Made by a program: the position numbers and the translations under genes. Shown here piece after piece: positions 46,805-55,499 of a stretch of 64,000 nt of DNA. Source of the DNA: Lewinellaceae bacterium (GTDB lineage Bacteria > Bacteroidota > Bacteroidia > Chitinophagales > Saprospiraceae). Positions within the stretch are counted from its first letter, which is position 1. Each line of letters starts with the position of its first letter. The notes beneath the pieces were generated by a model that searched no databases, was not told where the DNA came from, and worked only from the letters and a program-made list of their open reading frames with translations. Location of the stretch: positions 1-64,000 of the forward strand of contig JADJFA010000019.1 in assembly GCA_016708875.1 (NCBI GenBank), written 5' to 3'.

Positions 46805-48504
46805 AGTATCCCCCGCCGCATCATCCCCCCTTCCATCTGCTACGCCCTGCCATTTTCCATTTGGCAAGCGGATAATGGCTTCCACCCGGCCAATAGGGTC
46901 GCGGTAGTTGATATGATGCCCTAAACGCCTCAATTTGGCCTCTACCTCTTCCGAAAGGCAGCCTTCCTCCAGCGAGATATGGTTGGGCTTCCATTGGTGA
47001 TGGAAACGTTTGGCTTTCACTGCCTCAGGAAGGGTTTGGCCAAATTCCGAAACATTCACAATCACCTGAAATACACTGGTAGGAATCGTCGTGCCCCCGG
47101 AGTGCCTACAACCAGCCAGTTTTTCCCGCCTTTGGTCACGATGGTTGGGGTCATGCTGCTGAGTGGTCGTTTTTTGGGCGCGATGGCGTTGGCTTTGCCG
47201 CCCACTGCTCCGTAAAGATTGGGCGCACCGGGTTTTGCGCTAAAATCATCCATTTCATTATTTAGAATAAAACCTGCTCCTGCTACTACCGTACGCGATC
47301 CATAACTGTCATTTAAAGTTGTTGTCACCGAAACTGCGTTGCCCTCTCTGTCCACCACAGAAAAGTGCGTGGTTTCTTCGCTTTCCTTGATTATGCCGGC
47401 CCAGGTTTCCCAGTTGGCAGATGCAGTGTCCGGTTTAAAAGTAGCGATTCGCGATTTTATATAGGAAGAGTCTGTGAGTGTTTTCAAGGGCACTTTCCAA
47501 AAATCGGGGTCGCCCATGTGCTGGGCGCGGTCTGCAAAGGCGCGGCGTTCGGCCTCCACCATCAGGTGTATGGCAGCGGCAGAATGGTGGCCATAATTTT
47601 TGAGCGGGAAACCATCTATCATACCAAGAAGTTGGCGCAGGATGATACCCCCGCTGCTCGGTGGAGGCATGGTAATGATGTGCAAGTCTTTCCAATCAAA
47701 TTCCAGCGGCGTGCGCCATACACTTTTGTAGGCTTTTAGGTCTTCAAGTGTAATGAGCCCACCTTTTTTCTCCATTTCTTTGAGAATGAGCGCCGCCGTT
47801 GCTCCTGAGTAAAATCCATCGCGGCCATCGCCTGCAATACGCCGGAGCGTTTGTGCGAGGTCTTTTTGGAGTAGCCAATCTCCTGCTTTCCAGCTTTCAA
47901 ATTTTACAAAAGCCGGGCTAAGGCTGCAATGACGGGCGAACGTAAGTTTTTCCTCATTCAACTGTTTGGCTTCTTGCTCCGTGATCTGAAACCCCTTTTC
48001 GGCAAGATCAATGGAGGGTGTGACTACTTCTCCCCAATTGAGACGACCATGGTAAAATTGAGCCTGCCACATCCCATCCACCGTACCCGGAACGCCACAA
48101 GCCAAGGCGCCGAAGCGACTTTTATTTGCCAAGACATTGCCTGCTGAATCGAGGTACATGGCTTCTGTGGCTGCGGCGGGTGCTTTTTCCCGATAATCGA
48201 GTGCGAGTGTTTTTTTGCCTTTGGCATCCCGATAGATCAGGAATCCACCTCCACCTATATTGCCCGCTTGTGGGTACACCACAGCAAGGGCAAACTGCAT
48301 TGCAACCGCTGCATCAATGGCATTGCCGCCTTTTTTCAAAATATCCAGACCCACTTTCGTTGCCAAAGGATGCGCCGAAACGACCATGGCAGTATCCCCA
48401 AGTGCCTCTTTTTGAATGGTGTAAGGGAATGGAAGCAGTTGAGCAAAGCTGCAAAAGGGAGATAAAAGAAATGCGAAGAGGATCGGCAGCGTAGTTTTTT
48501 TCAT
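46803..48504 (-). pseudogene. ggt: gamma-glutamyltransferase, frameshift(s) at G runs
   Basis: Start at MKKTTLPILFAFLLSPFC, a signal peptide. The large subunit shows AMVVSAHPLATKVGLDIL, GGNAIDAAVAMQFAL and GNIGGGGFLIYRD. The self-cleavage site and nucleophile Thr are in ESEETTHFSVVD, and the gamma-glutamyl pocket in RPLSSMTPTIV. After LVVGTPG the frame is lost at the five-C run 47094-47098. One extra base restores GTTIPTSVFQVIVNVSEF and the small subunit to GRVEAIIRLPNGKWQGVAD. A second short run at 46810-46814 probably hides the end AAGGY, stop at 46803-46805. Restored length is about 566 residues, as expected. The enzyme splits glutathione in the periplasm. A TACATTTG box is at 48538-48545. 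Confidence 0.92.
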
Positions 48505-48623
48505 AATTTAGGTAGCGCGAAATTCATTTCGCGGCGGCAAATGTAAAATGAAAAAGCCCGAATTCGGCAACTGCCAAGGTCGGGCATCGGGGCTGATAGT
48601 TCAAATAGGCTCCACAAAAGGCA

Positions 48624-48764
48624 ATAAAAAACAGGGCACCGACTGAATAATCAGTAGCACCCTGTATAACCCCAAAAAACCAAATGAAAACTTCTTAAAA
48701 AAACACCTAAGTGGTGAAAATTTGCTTACTTAATGTCAGATTGCATTTCGATTAACACTACTGA
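48624..48764 (-). ncRNA. predicted small RNA or attenuated leader, about 140 nt
   Basis: A consensus promoter (48770-48799) and an intrinsic terminator frame a short transcript with no real gene: hairpin 48631-48665 (ACAGGG arms with inner ACTGA/TCAGT), followed on the minus strand by TTTTTTATT. Only a six-codon frame (MQSDIK, 48746-48726) lies inside. A weaker hairpin with a seven-T run near 48685-48705 could end it earlier. ggt starts 120 bases beyond the terminator and has its own -7 box, so a separate small RNA is more likely than a ggt leader. Confidence 0.5.
48631..48665 (-). terminator. terminator of the predicted small RNA
   Basis: Stem ACAGGGTGC with GGTGCCCTGT-type pairing and an inner five-base stem, then six T on the minus strand. 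Confidence 0.7.
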
Positions 48765-48769
48765 CAGGA

Positions 48770-48799
48770 CAAAGATACGAAGTGTTTTATTTTATACAA
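48770..48799 (-). promoter_or_regulatory. consensus Bacteroidota promoter
   Basis: On the minus strand TTG (48797-48799), exactly 19 bases, then TATCTTTG (48770-48777). This is the best match in the window to the primary-sigma consensus of the phylum. Confidence 0.75.
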
Positions 48800-48994
48800 G
48801 CCCCCGGTCTAAAAAAAATCTTTTTTAACGCTGCGGAAATTCGCGCTCCATTGTGAATTGAGAAAAGATGCCTAAAATTCTAATGTTGGGAGATAGGGCT
48901 GGACCTTTTTTAGACTTCTCCCTGGTTCTATAAATTTTAAATTTTTTTTTGTTGATTTTCCAAATGCCAAGATTACAGCAAAAATCACCAACAT

Positions 48995-49363
48995 TTGTCC
49001 CCGGAATATGACAGCAAAAAATTCTATCGAATCAAATACGCGCCGCTAGCCTGGCTCATTCTCTTGCCACTCTCCTCTTGCGGCAGTGATAACGAAGCGA
49101 TCGTACAAGAAAAAGTGGCGGAACGCGTCACGGCTTTCAAAGCAAAAAAAAGTGCAGAATGCCTTGAATCCTTGCTAGAAACTGCAGAACAAAAGGTGGA
49201 TTCCCTTCTGCTTACCGAGGCGCAAAATGCGCTAAACGATTCCTTGTCGCGCCTCCGCCCTTGGCGGCCTTTTCAACCTCCGCCCATTCAACCCATTGAT
49301 TCACTGACGGTTAAGCCAATATTTGATGGGATTAAGCCAGATTTAAAGAAGGGTGGGGGATAA
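48995..49363 (+). CDS. small lipoprotein
   Basis: 122 residues if it starts at the TTG at 48995; there is no ATG before the hydrophobic stretch (YAPLAWLILLPLSSCG), which is a clear lipobox signal. The mature protein is highly charged and helical (EAIVQEKVAERVTAFKAKKS, ECLESLLETAEQKVDSLLL), like a short coiled coil, then a proline-rich tail (WRPFQPPPIQPIDSL). The function is unknown. The stop codon is followed one base later by the 15-nt-word repeat. Confidence 0.6.
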   Translation: MSPEYDSKKFYRIKYAPLAWLILLPLSSCGSDNEAIVQEKVAERVTAFKAKKSAECLESLLETAEQKVDSLLLTEAQNALNDSLSRLRPWRPFQPPPIQPIDSLTVKPIFDGIKPDLKKGGG

Positions 49364-49516
49364 GTTGGTGATTGGTATATTGGTGATTGGTACATTGGTG
49401 ATTGGTATGCTAGGACTCCAATTTTACCATTGCCCATTGAACACTTGTGTACCAATCACCAATACACCAATCACTAATATACCAGTCACCAATATACCAA
49501 TCACCAGTCTACCAGC
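49364..49516. repeat. inverted repeat of 15-nt words (TTGGTGATTGGTATA) between convergent genes
   Basis: Three direct copies of the 15-nt word on the left (49364-49409) and four or more copies of its reverse complement on the right (49449-49515), with a 40-base centre. It fills the whole gap between two convergent stop codons. Confidence 0.95.
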
Positions 49517-49518
49517 CA

Positions 49519-51295
49519 CTATTTCCCAATAGGCAGATTCCCAGCATTTGCCAGTCTTGCCACCGGGTACATCTTGTGGGTTGGTTCATACCAGGGCGAA
49601 TGGCGGTACACCCAGTCAAGCTGAGCCGCGCTATCGCCAGCAAATTCAGGATCGGCCTTGCGTTTCGTTTCCAATTCGGCTTTGACCGACGGGTTTTCTT
49701 TCAAAAACTCAGCAGCCAGGTCTTCAAATACATATGCTGAGAAATATTCTTTCTGCATGAGCACCGGTTCAAAGAAATTCCAGGCAAACCAGGAATCGGG
49801 AGCGTTTGGCTCCAGGGTCTCCAACAAGTAGCGGTTGGCGTTTTGATTGACAAAAATCACGTAATCGCCTTTGCTGAACTTCCGTTTGACCATCTTTTTC
49901 TCCATTGTCACCCCGCTGTGATAGTAATGACCTTCCCAGGCATTTCTTGTTTTGAAGTCCTTGATGAAATAAGTTTCTGTTTCTAATTCCACGGCTTCCA
50001 TGAGTCGGTTCATTTCCACTCCATTCATTTCCAAGCGCTCTATGACATTTTCCCATGCTTGGGGTATAATGTAGGCTGCTGGCTTTGTCACTGTCAAGGA
50101 TGGATTGAAATAATTGTAGTAGGGAATCTGCTTCTGGTAAGGCTCTTTGCGGTCGTACCATAGGCGCGGAAGCCCACTCACTTCTGAAGGTTTGTATTTT
50201 GCCTCGTAGCCTTTGAAAGTGATGCTGTCGTGCTTCTTTTGATCCATCGCATAATCAAGCGCGAATTCCTGCTTGCTCCGGGTTGTTTCCCAGGCTTTGG
50301 CGCGGACATCCCGGATTTCAGGAATATGGCGTGACATGAATTGCACCACTGCATCCATGAAATGATAGGTGCTCCACACGCGATCTTTAAATGGCTTGAG
50401 CATGTGTCTCTGGCATGAATCCAATGGTGTTCCATAGCGCAGCGTAGCCAGTAGAGTACCGACCATAATCGCAAAAGCCCACGATGCCGGAGTCTGGTGT
50501 TTCTTTGGGAGAGTCCACATAGGGTATCATTTCCCATTTTCTGCCTTCCATATCGGCGTAGAGTTCGGGAAGCATTGTTTCCTGTAAAAATTGACCAAGC
50601 GGAGCCTCCAACTTGTTGTGTTGGGTGGCAATGAGCGTCATTGTATATTGATAATCAGCACCATTGCTGGTATGGTTGTCCACAAAAATATCGGGCAGCC
50701 AAGTCGTAAAAATCTGGTTGAACGTGCGGGCATTACGCGAATCGCATTTTATAAAATCACGGTTGAGGTCATAATTGCGGGCGTTTCCCCGAAAACCGTA
50801 AGATTCAGGGCCGTCCTGGTTGGCGCGGGAATAGGGTCCGCGGTTCAAGCAGCCGTCCACATTGTACACTGGAATGATAACGAGCACCAAATGTTCAAGG
50901 GCTTTTTGCAGGGCAGTTTTTTCCAGATAATCGCGCAATAACAAAATGGTTGCGTCAATTCCTTCCGGTTCGCCTGGGTGAATCCCGTTGTTGATCAACA
51001 AGATACGTTTCCCCGATTGCCGTATTTTTTCTGGATCGAATTCCCCGCTGGTGTTCAACACCGCAACGTGAAGCGGCTCTCCGCTGTCGGTACTTCCCAC
51101 CTTTGAGAGGTGAAACATATTGGGATAGGCTGCCGCCATCTTCTCATAACAAGCGATGGCTTCATGGTAAGTAAGCGTTTTGTTGTCGTTCGTCTCGAAC
51201 GGTATGCTGAAATGCGCCATTTTAGGTGGGTGGTTAATGTGTCGGTTGCAGGCGACCACGCAAAGTGTGGCGAGCAGCAGCGATATTTTTTTCAT
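49519..51295 (-). pseudogene. secreted M14-family zinc carboxypeptidase, frameshift near 50405
   Basis: Start at MKKISLLLATLCVVACN, a lipoprotein-type signal. The zinc motif HPGEPE (in LINNGIHPGEPEGIDATI) is followed by YNVDGCLNRGPYSRANQDGP, NYDLNRDF (substrate Arg) and the third ligand in IFVDNHTSNGADYQYTM. The first frame ends after IGFMPETH. The rest (MLKPFKDRVWSTYHFMDAVV onward) is in another frame. Restoring two bases in the ACACATGCTC stretch (expected ACACATATGCTC) joins them into about 591 residues. Family members cut C-terminal residues from peptides; the long C-terminal part is typical of Bacteroidota forms. A TACCTTCG box lies at 51312-51319. Confidence 0.87.
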
Positions 51296-51330
51296 GATAA
51301 TAATCTCGCCGCGAAGGTAGGTAGCTGGAT

Positions 51331-51375
51331 GTAAAAAGTGGTGGCACGGACTAAAGCCATGCCACCACTTTTTAC
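51331..51375. repeat. hairpin with 16-bp arms
   Basis: GTAAAAAGTGGTGGCA (51331-51346) and its exact reverse complement (51360-51375). It lies between two minus-strand genes and could terminate the OmpA-family transcript on the minus strand, though the T run is inside the stem. Confidence 0.85.
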
Positions 51376-51443
51376 GTTGCCTTACTGATCAGCGAAGCGC
51401 GTATTTAAGCATAGGAATATTGCGAATACTCCCTGAGTTCGCC

Positions 51444-53486
51444 TTACTTCTGCGCTCTCACCTCCACAATCTCCACCCTTCTTTCCCGTGCAGCATCCGG
51501 GTGATAGATGGAGTTTCGTTCGTCGTTGAGTTTGTCGCTGATGCCTGCTCTGGCAGTAGTTTCCCCAAAACTGATTTCTGTGATTTTCAATTTTCCGGAA
51601 CGGAGATAGGGCTGCAATATTCCGTCGGACCAGGTTTCAAAATGATTGCGCACACTGCTCACGCGGCGTTTGCCTAGGTTGAGGTTGTAATCGCTTTCGG
51701 CGCGTGGGCTGGTAAAGCCTTTGATAAGCACTTCGATGGCTTCACCACGTTCCAGGTGGCTTACAAGGAGCTCTGAAAGTTGCCCTAAAAGATCGTAGCC
51801 CTTGCGGATTTCATCCTCAAAAAAATCATCTATGCGCTGTTCTGCTTCCTCGAGCAAAACGCCGTCAATATTGCCTGCAAAACGTTCCCGGTATTCAGAT
51901 TGGCGATCAAGATAAGCCTGGGCGGTTTCTTCATAGCTCCTTTTGGTGGTAGTACGACGGGTTCGTTTATCTGGCTCGTCGTTGTCAAAATAGAGCGGTA
52001 AGCCATTGAAATCTACCAATTTAGGTGGTTGAACGGGAGGGAGTACGGGCAGGGTAGGGGGGAGATCAGGTTTCTTTTCGACAAATACTGGGACCGTATC
52101 GGTTGGCGGAGGAGCGGGACTTTCAGGGACAGGAATTTTGAAAGAAAAAATATCGTGGCAAGCCGCCTTTGTTTTTTCATCGAGGTAAAATGCCCCCTTG
52201 CGGTTGCTGCTCAAATAACCGTTTTGGCCGTCAGGTTTCAGATAAAAATACAGGTCGTTGAAACTGGTATTTAGCCCTGGCCCAACATTTTGAGGAACAG
52301 AAAATTTGCCATCAATTTTATCCGAGACATAAATATCATAACCGCCCAAACCCGGCAATCCTTCCGAACTGTAATACAGTTTTTGTGTGGCTGAATGGAA
52401 GAACGGCGTGCCGTCATTCTCGGCTGTATTCAACGATTCCGCATTTTTAGGTTGTTGAAATTCAGGTAGATGTGTGATTTTTTTGCCCGGCAATGGAAGG
52501 TTGCAGGCGCAGAAAAAGTTTGTGTCGAGCGGGAGTTGCCAAAGGTCAAGTTTGCCTTTACCTCCTGGTCGGTTACTGGCAAACCACAAAACAGGACCTT
52601 GGGTATCCTCGTCGAATCCGATGCTTGGTTGGGTATTGGTGTAGCCGGGCAGGTTAATGGGTTCTGGGAGGCGAATGGCCGGCAGCCAACGGTTGCGGCG
52701 GTCAATGACCGAAAGCCACAGTTCGCAGCGTTTGTCGTAGGCGTTCAGGTCTTGGCAAACCGTGAAAAACATATAGTGGCCATCGGGCGAGAAGGCTGTG
52801 TGGGCAATGTGTGCTGTGTCAGCTGTTGGGAAGCCACGCCCTGGTTCCCGTCCTCGCCCGCCTTTGGTTGCGAGCATCACCTTGTTCATCTTGGCTTTTT
52901 GCTTGGACTTGTCGCTTTTTTTATCGAAGCGGTTGGAAGCGTAGAACAGGGAGTCACCTACAAGGGTGGGAGCGAACTCATTCCAAGGGCTGTTGATTTC
53001 TTTGCCTAAGTGCTTGATTTCTACGCTTGTTGGTGTGGCTGCGAGGACAATAGCTGTTTGGCAAAGTTCAATTTCAGCCTGCGCTTTTTGAAAAAACAGA
53101 GGCTCCGCCTTTTTGGGTTTTTCATTTAAAAATTTCTCGAAATAGGAAATTGCAGCCTCGTAGTCACCTTGATTTTTTTTCACCTCAGCCATGCGGAAGT
53201 CTACGAGCGGGTGTTTTTCCTTGTGTTTGGGAGAGCTTGCGATTTTCTGGTAGGAGCGCTCGGCTTCAGGGAAGGATTGGTACATCCGGGCGCTCTCGCC
53301 GTATTTCCACCAAAGTGAAAAATCGTTGTTGTTGCGTTTCAGTACGTCGCTATAATATTGGACGGCTGCACCGTAATTTTTATTCCGAAAAGCCTCATCA
53401 CCAGCACGTTCGTAAGACCGAAGCGATTGGGCGGCTATACTGGAGTAAATAAAAAGTGATGTTAAGATTAAAAGGACTTTTTTCAT
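51444..53486 (-). CDS. PorE-like TPR/beta-propeller/OmpA protein (T9SS component candidate)
   Basis: 680 residues, signal peptide to SIAAQ. Residues 25-150 are TPR helices (GDEAFRNKNYGAAVQYYSDV). Residues about 170-450 are a PD40/WD40-like propeller (APTLVGDSLFYASNRF, HTAFSPDGHYMFFTV, PVLWFASNRPGGKGKLDLWQ, KLYYSSEGLPGLGGYDIYVS). A proline-rich linker leads to an OmpA domain from about 560 (IEVLIKGFTSPRAESDYNLN, LGKRRVSSVRNHF) that should bind peptidoglycan. This order matches PorE of the T9SS, which links PorP/PorK/PorN to the cell wall. The gene just upstream is a PorP/SprF homologue, which supports that reading. Confidence 0.85.
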   Translation of the reverse strand: MKKVLLILTSLFIYSSIAAQSLRSYERAGDEAFRNKNYGAAVQYYSDVLKRNNNDFSLWWKYGESARMYQSFPEAERSYQKIASSPKHKEKHPLVDFRMAEVKKNQGDYEAAISYFEKFLNEKPKKAEPLFFQKAQAEIELCQTAIVLAATPTSVEIKHLGKEINSPWNEFAPTLVGDSLFYASNRFDKKSDKSKQKAKMNKVMLATKGGRGREPGRGFPTADTAHIAHTAFSPDGHYMFFTVCQDLNAYDKRCELWLSVIDRRNRWLPAIRLPEPINLPGYTNTQPSIGFDEDTQGPVLWFASNRPGGKGKLDLWQLPLDTNFFCACNLPLPGKKITHLPEFQQPKNAESLNTAENDGTPFFHSATQKLYYSSEGLPGLGGYDIYVSDKIDGKFSVPQNVGPGLNTSFNDLYFYLKPDGQNGYLSSNRKGAFYLDEKTKAACHDIFSFKIPVPESPAPPPTDTVPVFVEKKPDLPPTLPVLPPVQPPKLVDFNGLPLYFDNDEPDKRTRRTTTKRSYEETAQAYLDRQSEYRERFAGNIDGVLLEEAEQRIDDFFEDEIRKGYDLLGQLSELLVSHLERGEAIEVLIKGFTSPRAESDYNLNLGKRRVSSVRNHFETWSDGILQPYLRSGKLKITEISFGETTARAGISDKLNDERNSIYHPDAARERRVEIVEVRAQK

Positions 53487-53669
53487 AGTAGTTCATTTAT
53501 TACAACCGGTGGGGAAAGGGGATGATAGGCCAAAGGGTATTGCCTAACGCACCGATTGTTTTTTTTGGTTTGTCCCGGAGTATTCAAAAGTTACTCGATA
53601 TGAAACATTTTTGGGGCTTTGTATGATGACAATCAACAAATTAGGGTTGTAAAAATTGCTCAATATTTT

Positions 53670-54677
53670 TTAAAAAACAGGGCAACATTTAACAACTTTT
53701 GTAACCGGAACTGGAACTACTCGCCATACTACCGCAATTTCTATGCCGCCCCGCCCCTTGGTGGCCTCGTTGAATTTTGAGGTGTTCAAATCATAGCTAA
53801 TCCCGACCAGCCAATTGTTGCGTTCCAGTTGTATGGCAGGTATGATGGCATCGCCCAACCGGGTGGCCAAAGTGGCTCTTACTGAAGTCACATTAGCAAG
53901 GCCTGTACTCAATATTTGGCGTATTCCGGCTCCAATAACAATTTCTTTCGCGCTTTTCATGCTTTGTGCCGCAGCAAATGCTACGATGTCCGCTTGTTCC
54001 CGAATTTGATAAATGCCTTCAGAAAAAATGCATGAGCGCAGCGGCAGCTTTGCTTCATCAATACCCCCCAAACTTACTACGGGCCGATTGAGGTGAAACG
54101 CCCCAACACCTACCGTGGCGCGGTTCCGGGACTCAGCAGATTGGTAATGCCATGAAAGTCCGCCAGACAGTGTAGGGGTAAAACCGGAACTTTGGCCAAA
54201 CGGCTCTTTAGAAGGCAACGCAGGGTCAAAAAAATCGTTGGCCCACTGATTTTTGAATTTCAAATTGCTGATGTCCACTGTGCGCTGCGCTGCGGCTATT
54301 CCAAAACCAATGGTAACAGCACTTGTCTTGTTAAGTGCGTGTGCTGCGCTGATGTTCAATCCAGCCTGGGTCCAGGAAAGGTTAGCGTCGCCTGCCTGGT
54401 CGTTTTGAAGTAAAATGCCAAAAGAGACAAGACTTTTTCCACGCTGAATAGCTTTCCAATCTGCTGACACTGAATAAGTTTCGTAGGCGACAGGCACCGT
54501 TCGCCACTGAGAACGATATATCCCAGCCACACGCCATTCGCCCTGAAACACTCCTGTAGAAGCGGGACTTAGGTGCAAGGGATTGAGGTAAAATTGAGAA
54601 AAATGCAAGTCTTGCGCAACCGCTGGCGCACAACAAAAAAACAGCCCAAGAATGGTGAGAAGGATGGGGGGATACAT
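53670..54677 (-). CDS. PorP/SprF-family type IX secretion outer-membrane protein
   Basis: 335 residues from the Met at 54677; upstream frame extension is not coding-like and overlaps cutC. Signal peptide to PAVAQ, then the family start DLHFSQFYLNPLHLSPASTG. Barrel strands follow (WRVAGIYRSQWRTVPV, SFGILLQNDQAGDANLSW, AVTIGFGIAAAQR, LSGGLSWHYQS, ATVGVGAFHLNRP, WLVGISYDLNTSKF) and GGIEIAVVWRV at the end. PorP is an outer-membrane barrel that works with PorE and PorK/N; SprF paralogues serve specific CHU_C-tailed cargo. The -7 candidate TACCTTCG is at 54704-54711, sharing a short divergent region with cutC. Confidence 0.92.
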   Translation of the reverse strand: MYPPILLTILGLFFCCAPAVAQDLHFSQFYLNPLHLSPASTGVFQGEWRVAGIYRSQWRTVPVAYETYSVSADWKAIQRGKSLVSFGILLQNDQAGDANLSWTQAGLNISAAHALNKTSAVTIGFGIAAAQRTVDISNLKFKNQWANDFFDPALPSKEPFGQSSGFTPTLSGGLSWHYQSAESRNRATVGVGAFHLNRPVVSLGGIDEAKLPLRSCIFSEGIYQIREQADIVAFAAAQSMKSAKEIVIGAGIRQILSTGLANVTSVRATLATRLGDAIIPAIQLERNNWLVGISYDLNTSKFNEATKGRGGIEIAVVWRVVPVPVTKVVKCCPVF

Positions 54678-54748
54678 AAGGACGATCTGTTTGGCCGGAT
54701 GTGCGAAGGTAACAAAGGAAGCTTCGCCGAAGATAGTATTTTCGCCCC

Positions 54749-55453
54749 ATGAATTTCGAAGTTTGTGCCACAAATATCCAATCAGCCCTTGCTGCGCAAC
54801 GCGCTGGGGCACATCGCATCGAACTTTGCTCGGCTTTGGATGTAGGTGGGCTTACGCCATCCATGGGCCTGGTTCGAGCGGCGCGTGCATCTGGAATTCC
54901 TGTTCATGTGCTGATCCGTCCCCGTGAAGGCGATTTTTGTTATACTGAAGCCGAGTTGGCGATCATGCTGGATGATATTCGGTTATGCAGATTAGCGGGC
55001 GCGGCAGGTGTGGTGGTTGGTGCGCTCACGCCAGAGGGATTGCTTGATATGCCCAAAATGAGGGCAATGAGAGCCGCGGTTAAAGGTTTTGAAATGACGT
55101 GTCATCGAGCATTTGATTTCACCCCTGATCCGGAAGAAGCTTTGGAACAACTGATTGAAATGGGTTTTGACCGGGTGCTTAGTTCGGGACAATCGAATTC
55201 GGCTTTTGAAGGCCGGTTTGCGCTGAAAAAATTGGTGGAGCAGGCCAGAGGGCGCATGGCCGTGATGCCAGGGGCAGGGATTAATGCTCAAAACATTCGT
55301 CAAATTGCGGAGTTTACGGGGGCAAAAGATTTTCATTTCACCGGAAAAAGAAAGGTGTTTGCTAGTGGTGTAAGAAATATTCCCGGATTGGAAGCCTGGC
55401 ATTGGGAAAGTGAGGTGGAGACGATAGGAGAAATTATTAAAGCTGTAGTGTAG
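54749..55453 (+). CDS. cutC: copper homeostasis protein CutC
   Basis: 234 residues, the full TIM-barrel CutC family: MNFEVCATNIQSALAAQRAG, AHRIELCSALDVGGLTPSMG, VHVLIRPREGDFCYTEAEL, GFEMTCHRAFDFTPDPEEAL, LSSGQSNSAFEG, VMPGAGINAQNIRQIAE, DFHFTGKRK. CutC was linked to copper tolerance in E. coli, but its biochemical role is not settled. Cytoplasmic. The start is only four bases after a TATTTTCG box (54737-54744), which hints at a nearly leaderless mRNA. The shared region with porP holds a small palindrome CTTCGCCGAAG. Confidence 0.94.
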   Translation: MNFEVCATNIQSALAAQRAGAHRIELCSALDVGGLTPSMGLVRAARASGIPVHVLIRPREGDFCYTEAELAIMLDDIRLCRLAGAAGVVVGALTPEGLLDMPKMRAMRAAVKGFEMTCHRAFDFTPDPEEALEQLIEMGFDRVLSSGQSNSAFEGRFALKKLVEQARGRMAVMPGAGINAQNIRQIAEFTGAKDFHFTGKRKVFASGVRNIPGLEAWHWESEVETIGEIIKAVV

Positions 55454-55499
55454 GCTTTTACAGTCCTTAGTTCATCGTTCATCGTTTACAGTTCCAAAA

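Noticed and set aside
48726..48746. Six-codon leader peptide (MQSDIK) controlling ggt by attenuation
   Set aside because: The peptide is not enriched in any amino acid that fits glutathione use, and ggt has its own -7 box after the terminator.
49364..49516. CRISPR-like array
   Set aside because: Repeats are 15 nt, continuous without spacers, and inverted in the second half; no cas genes are near.
51331..51375. REP-type mobile element
   Set aside because: A single hairpin without a second copy in the window or a transposase; recorded only as a hairpin.
54678..54812. N-terminal extension of the PorP-like protein
   Set aside because: It is antisense to cutC, and the signal peptide starts at 54677.
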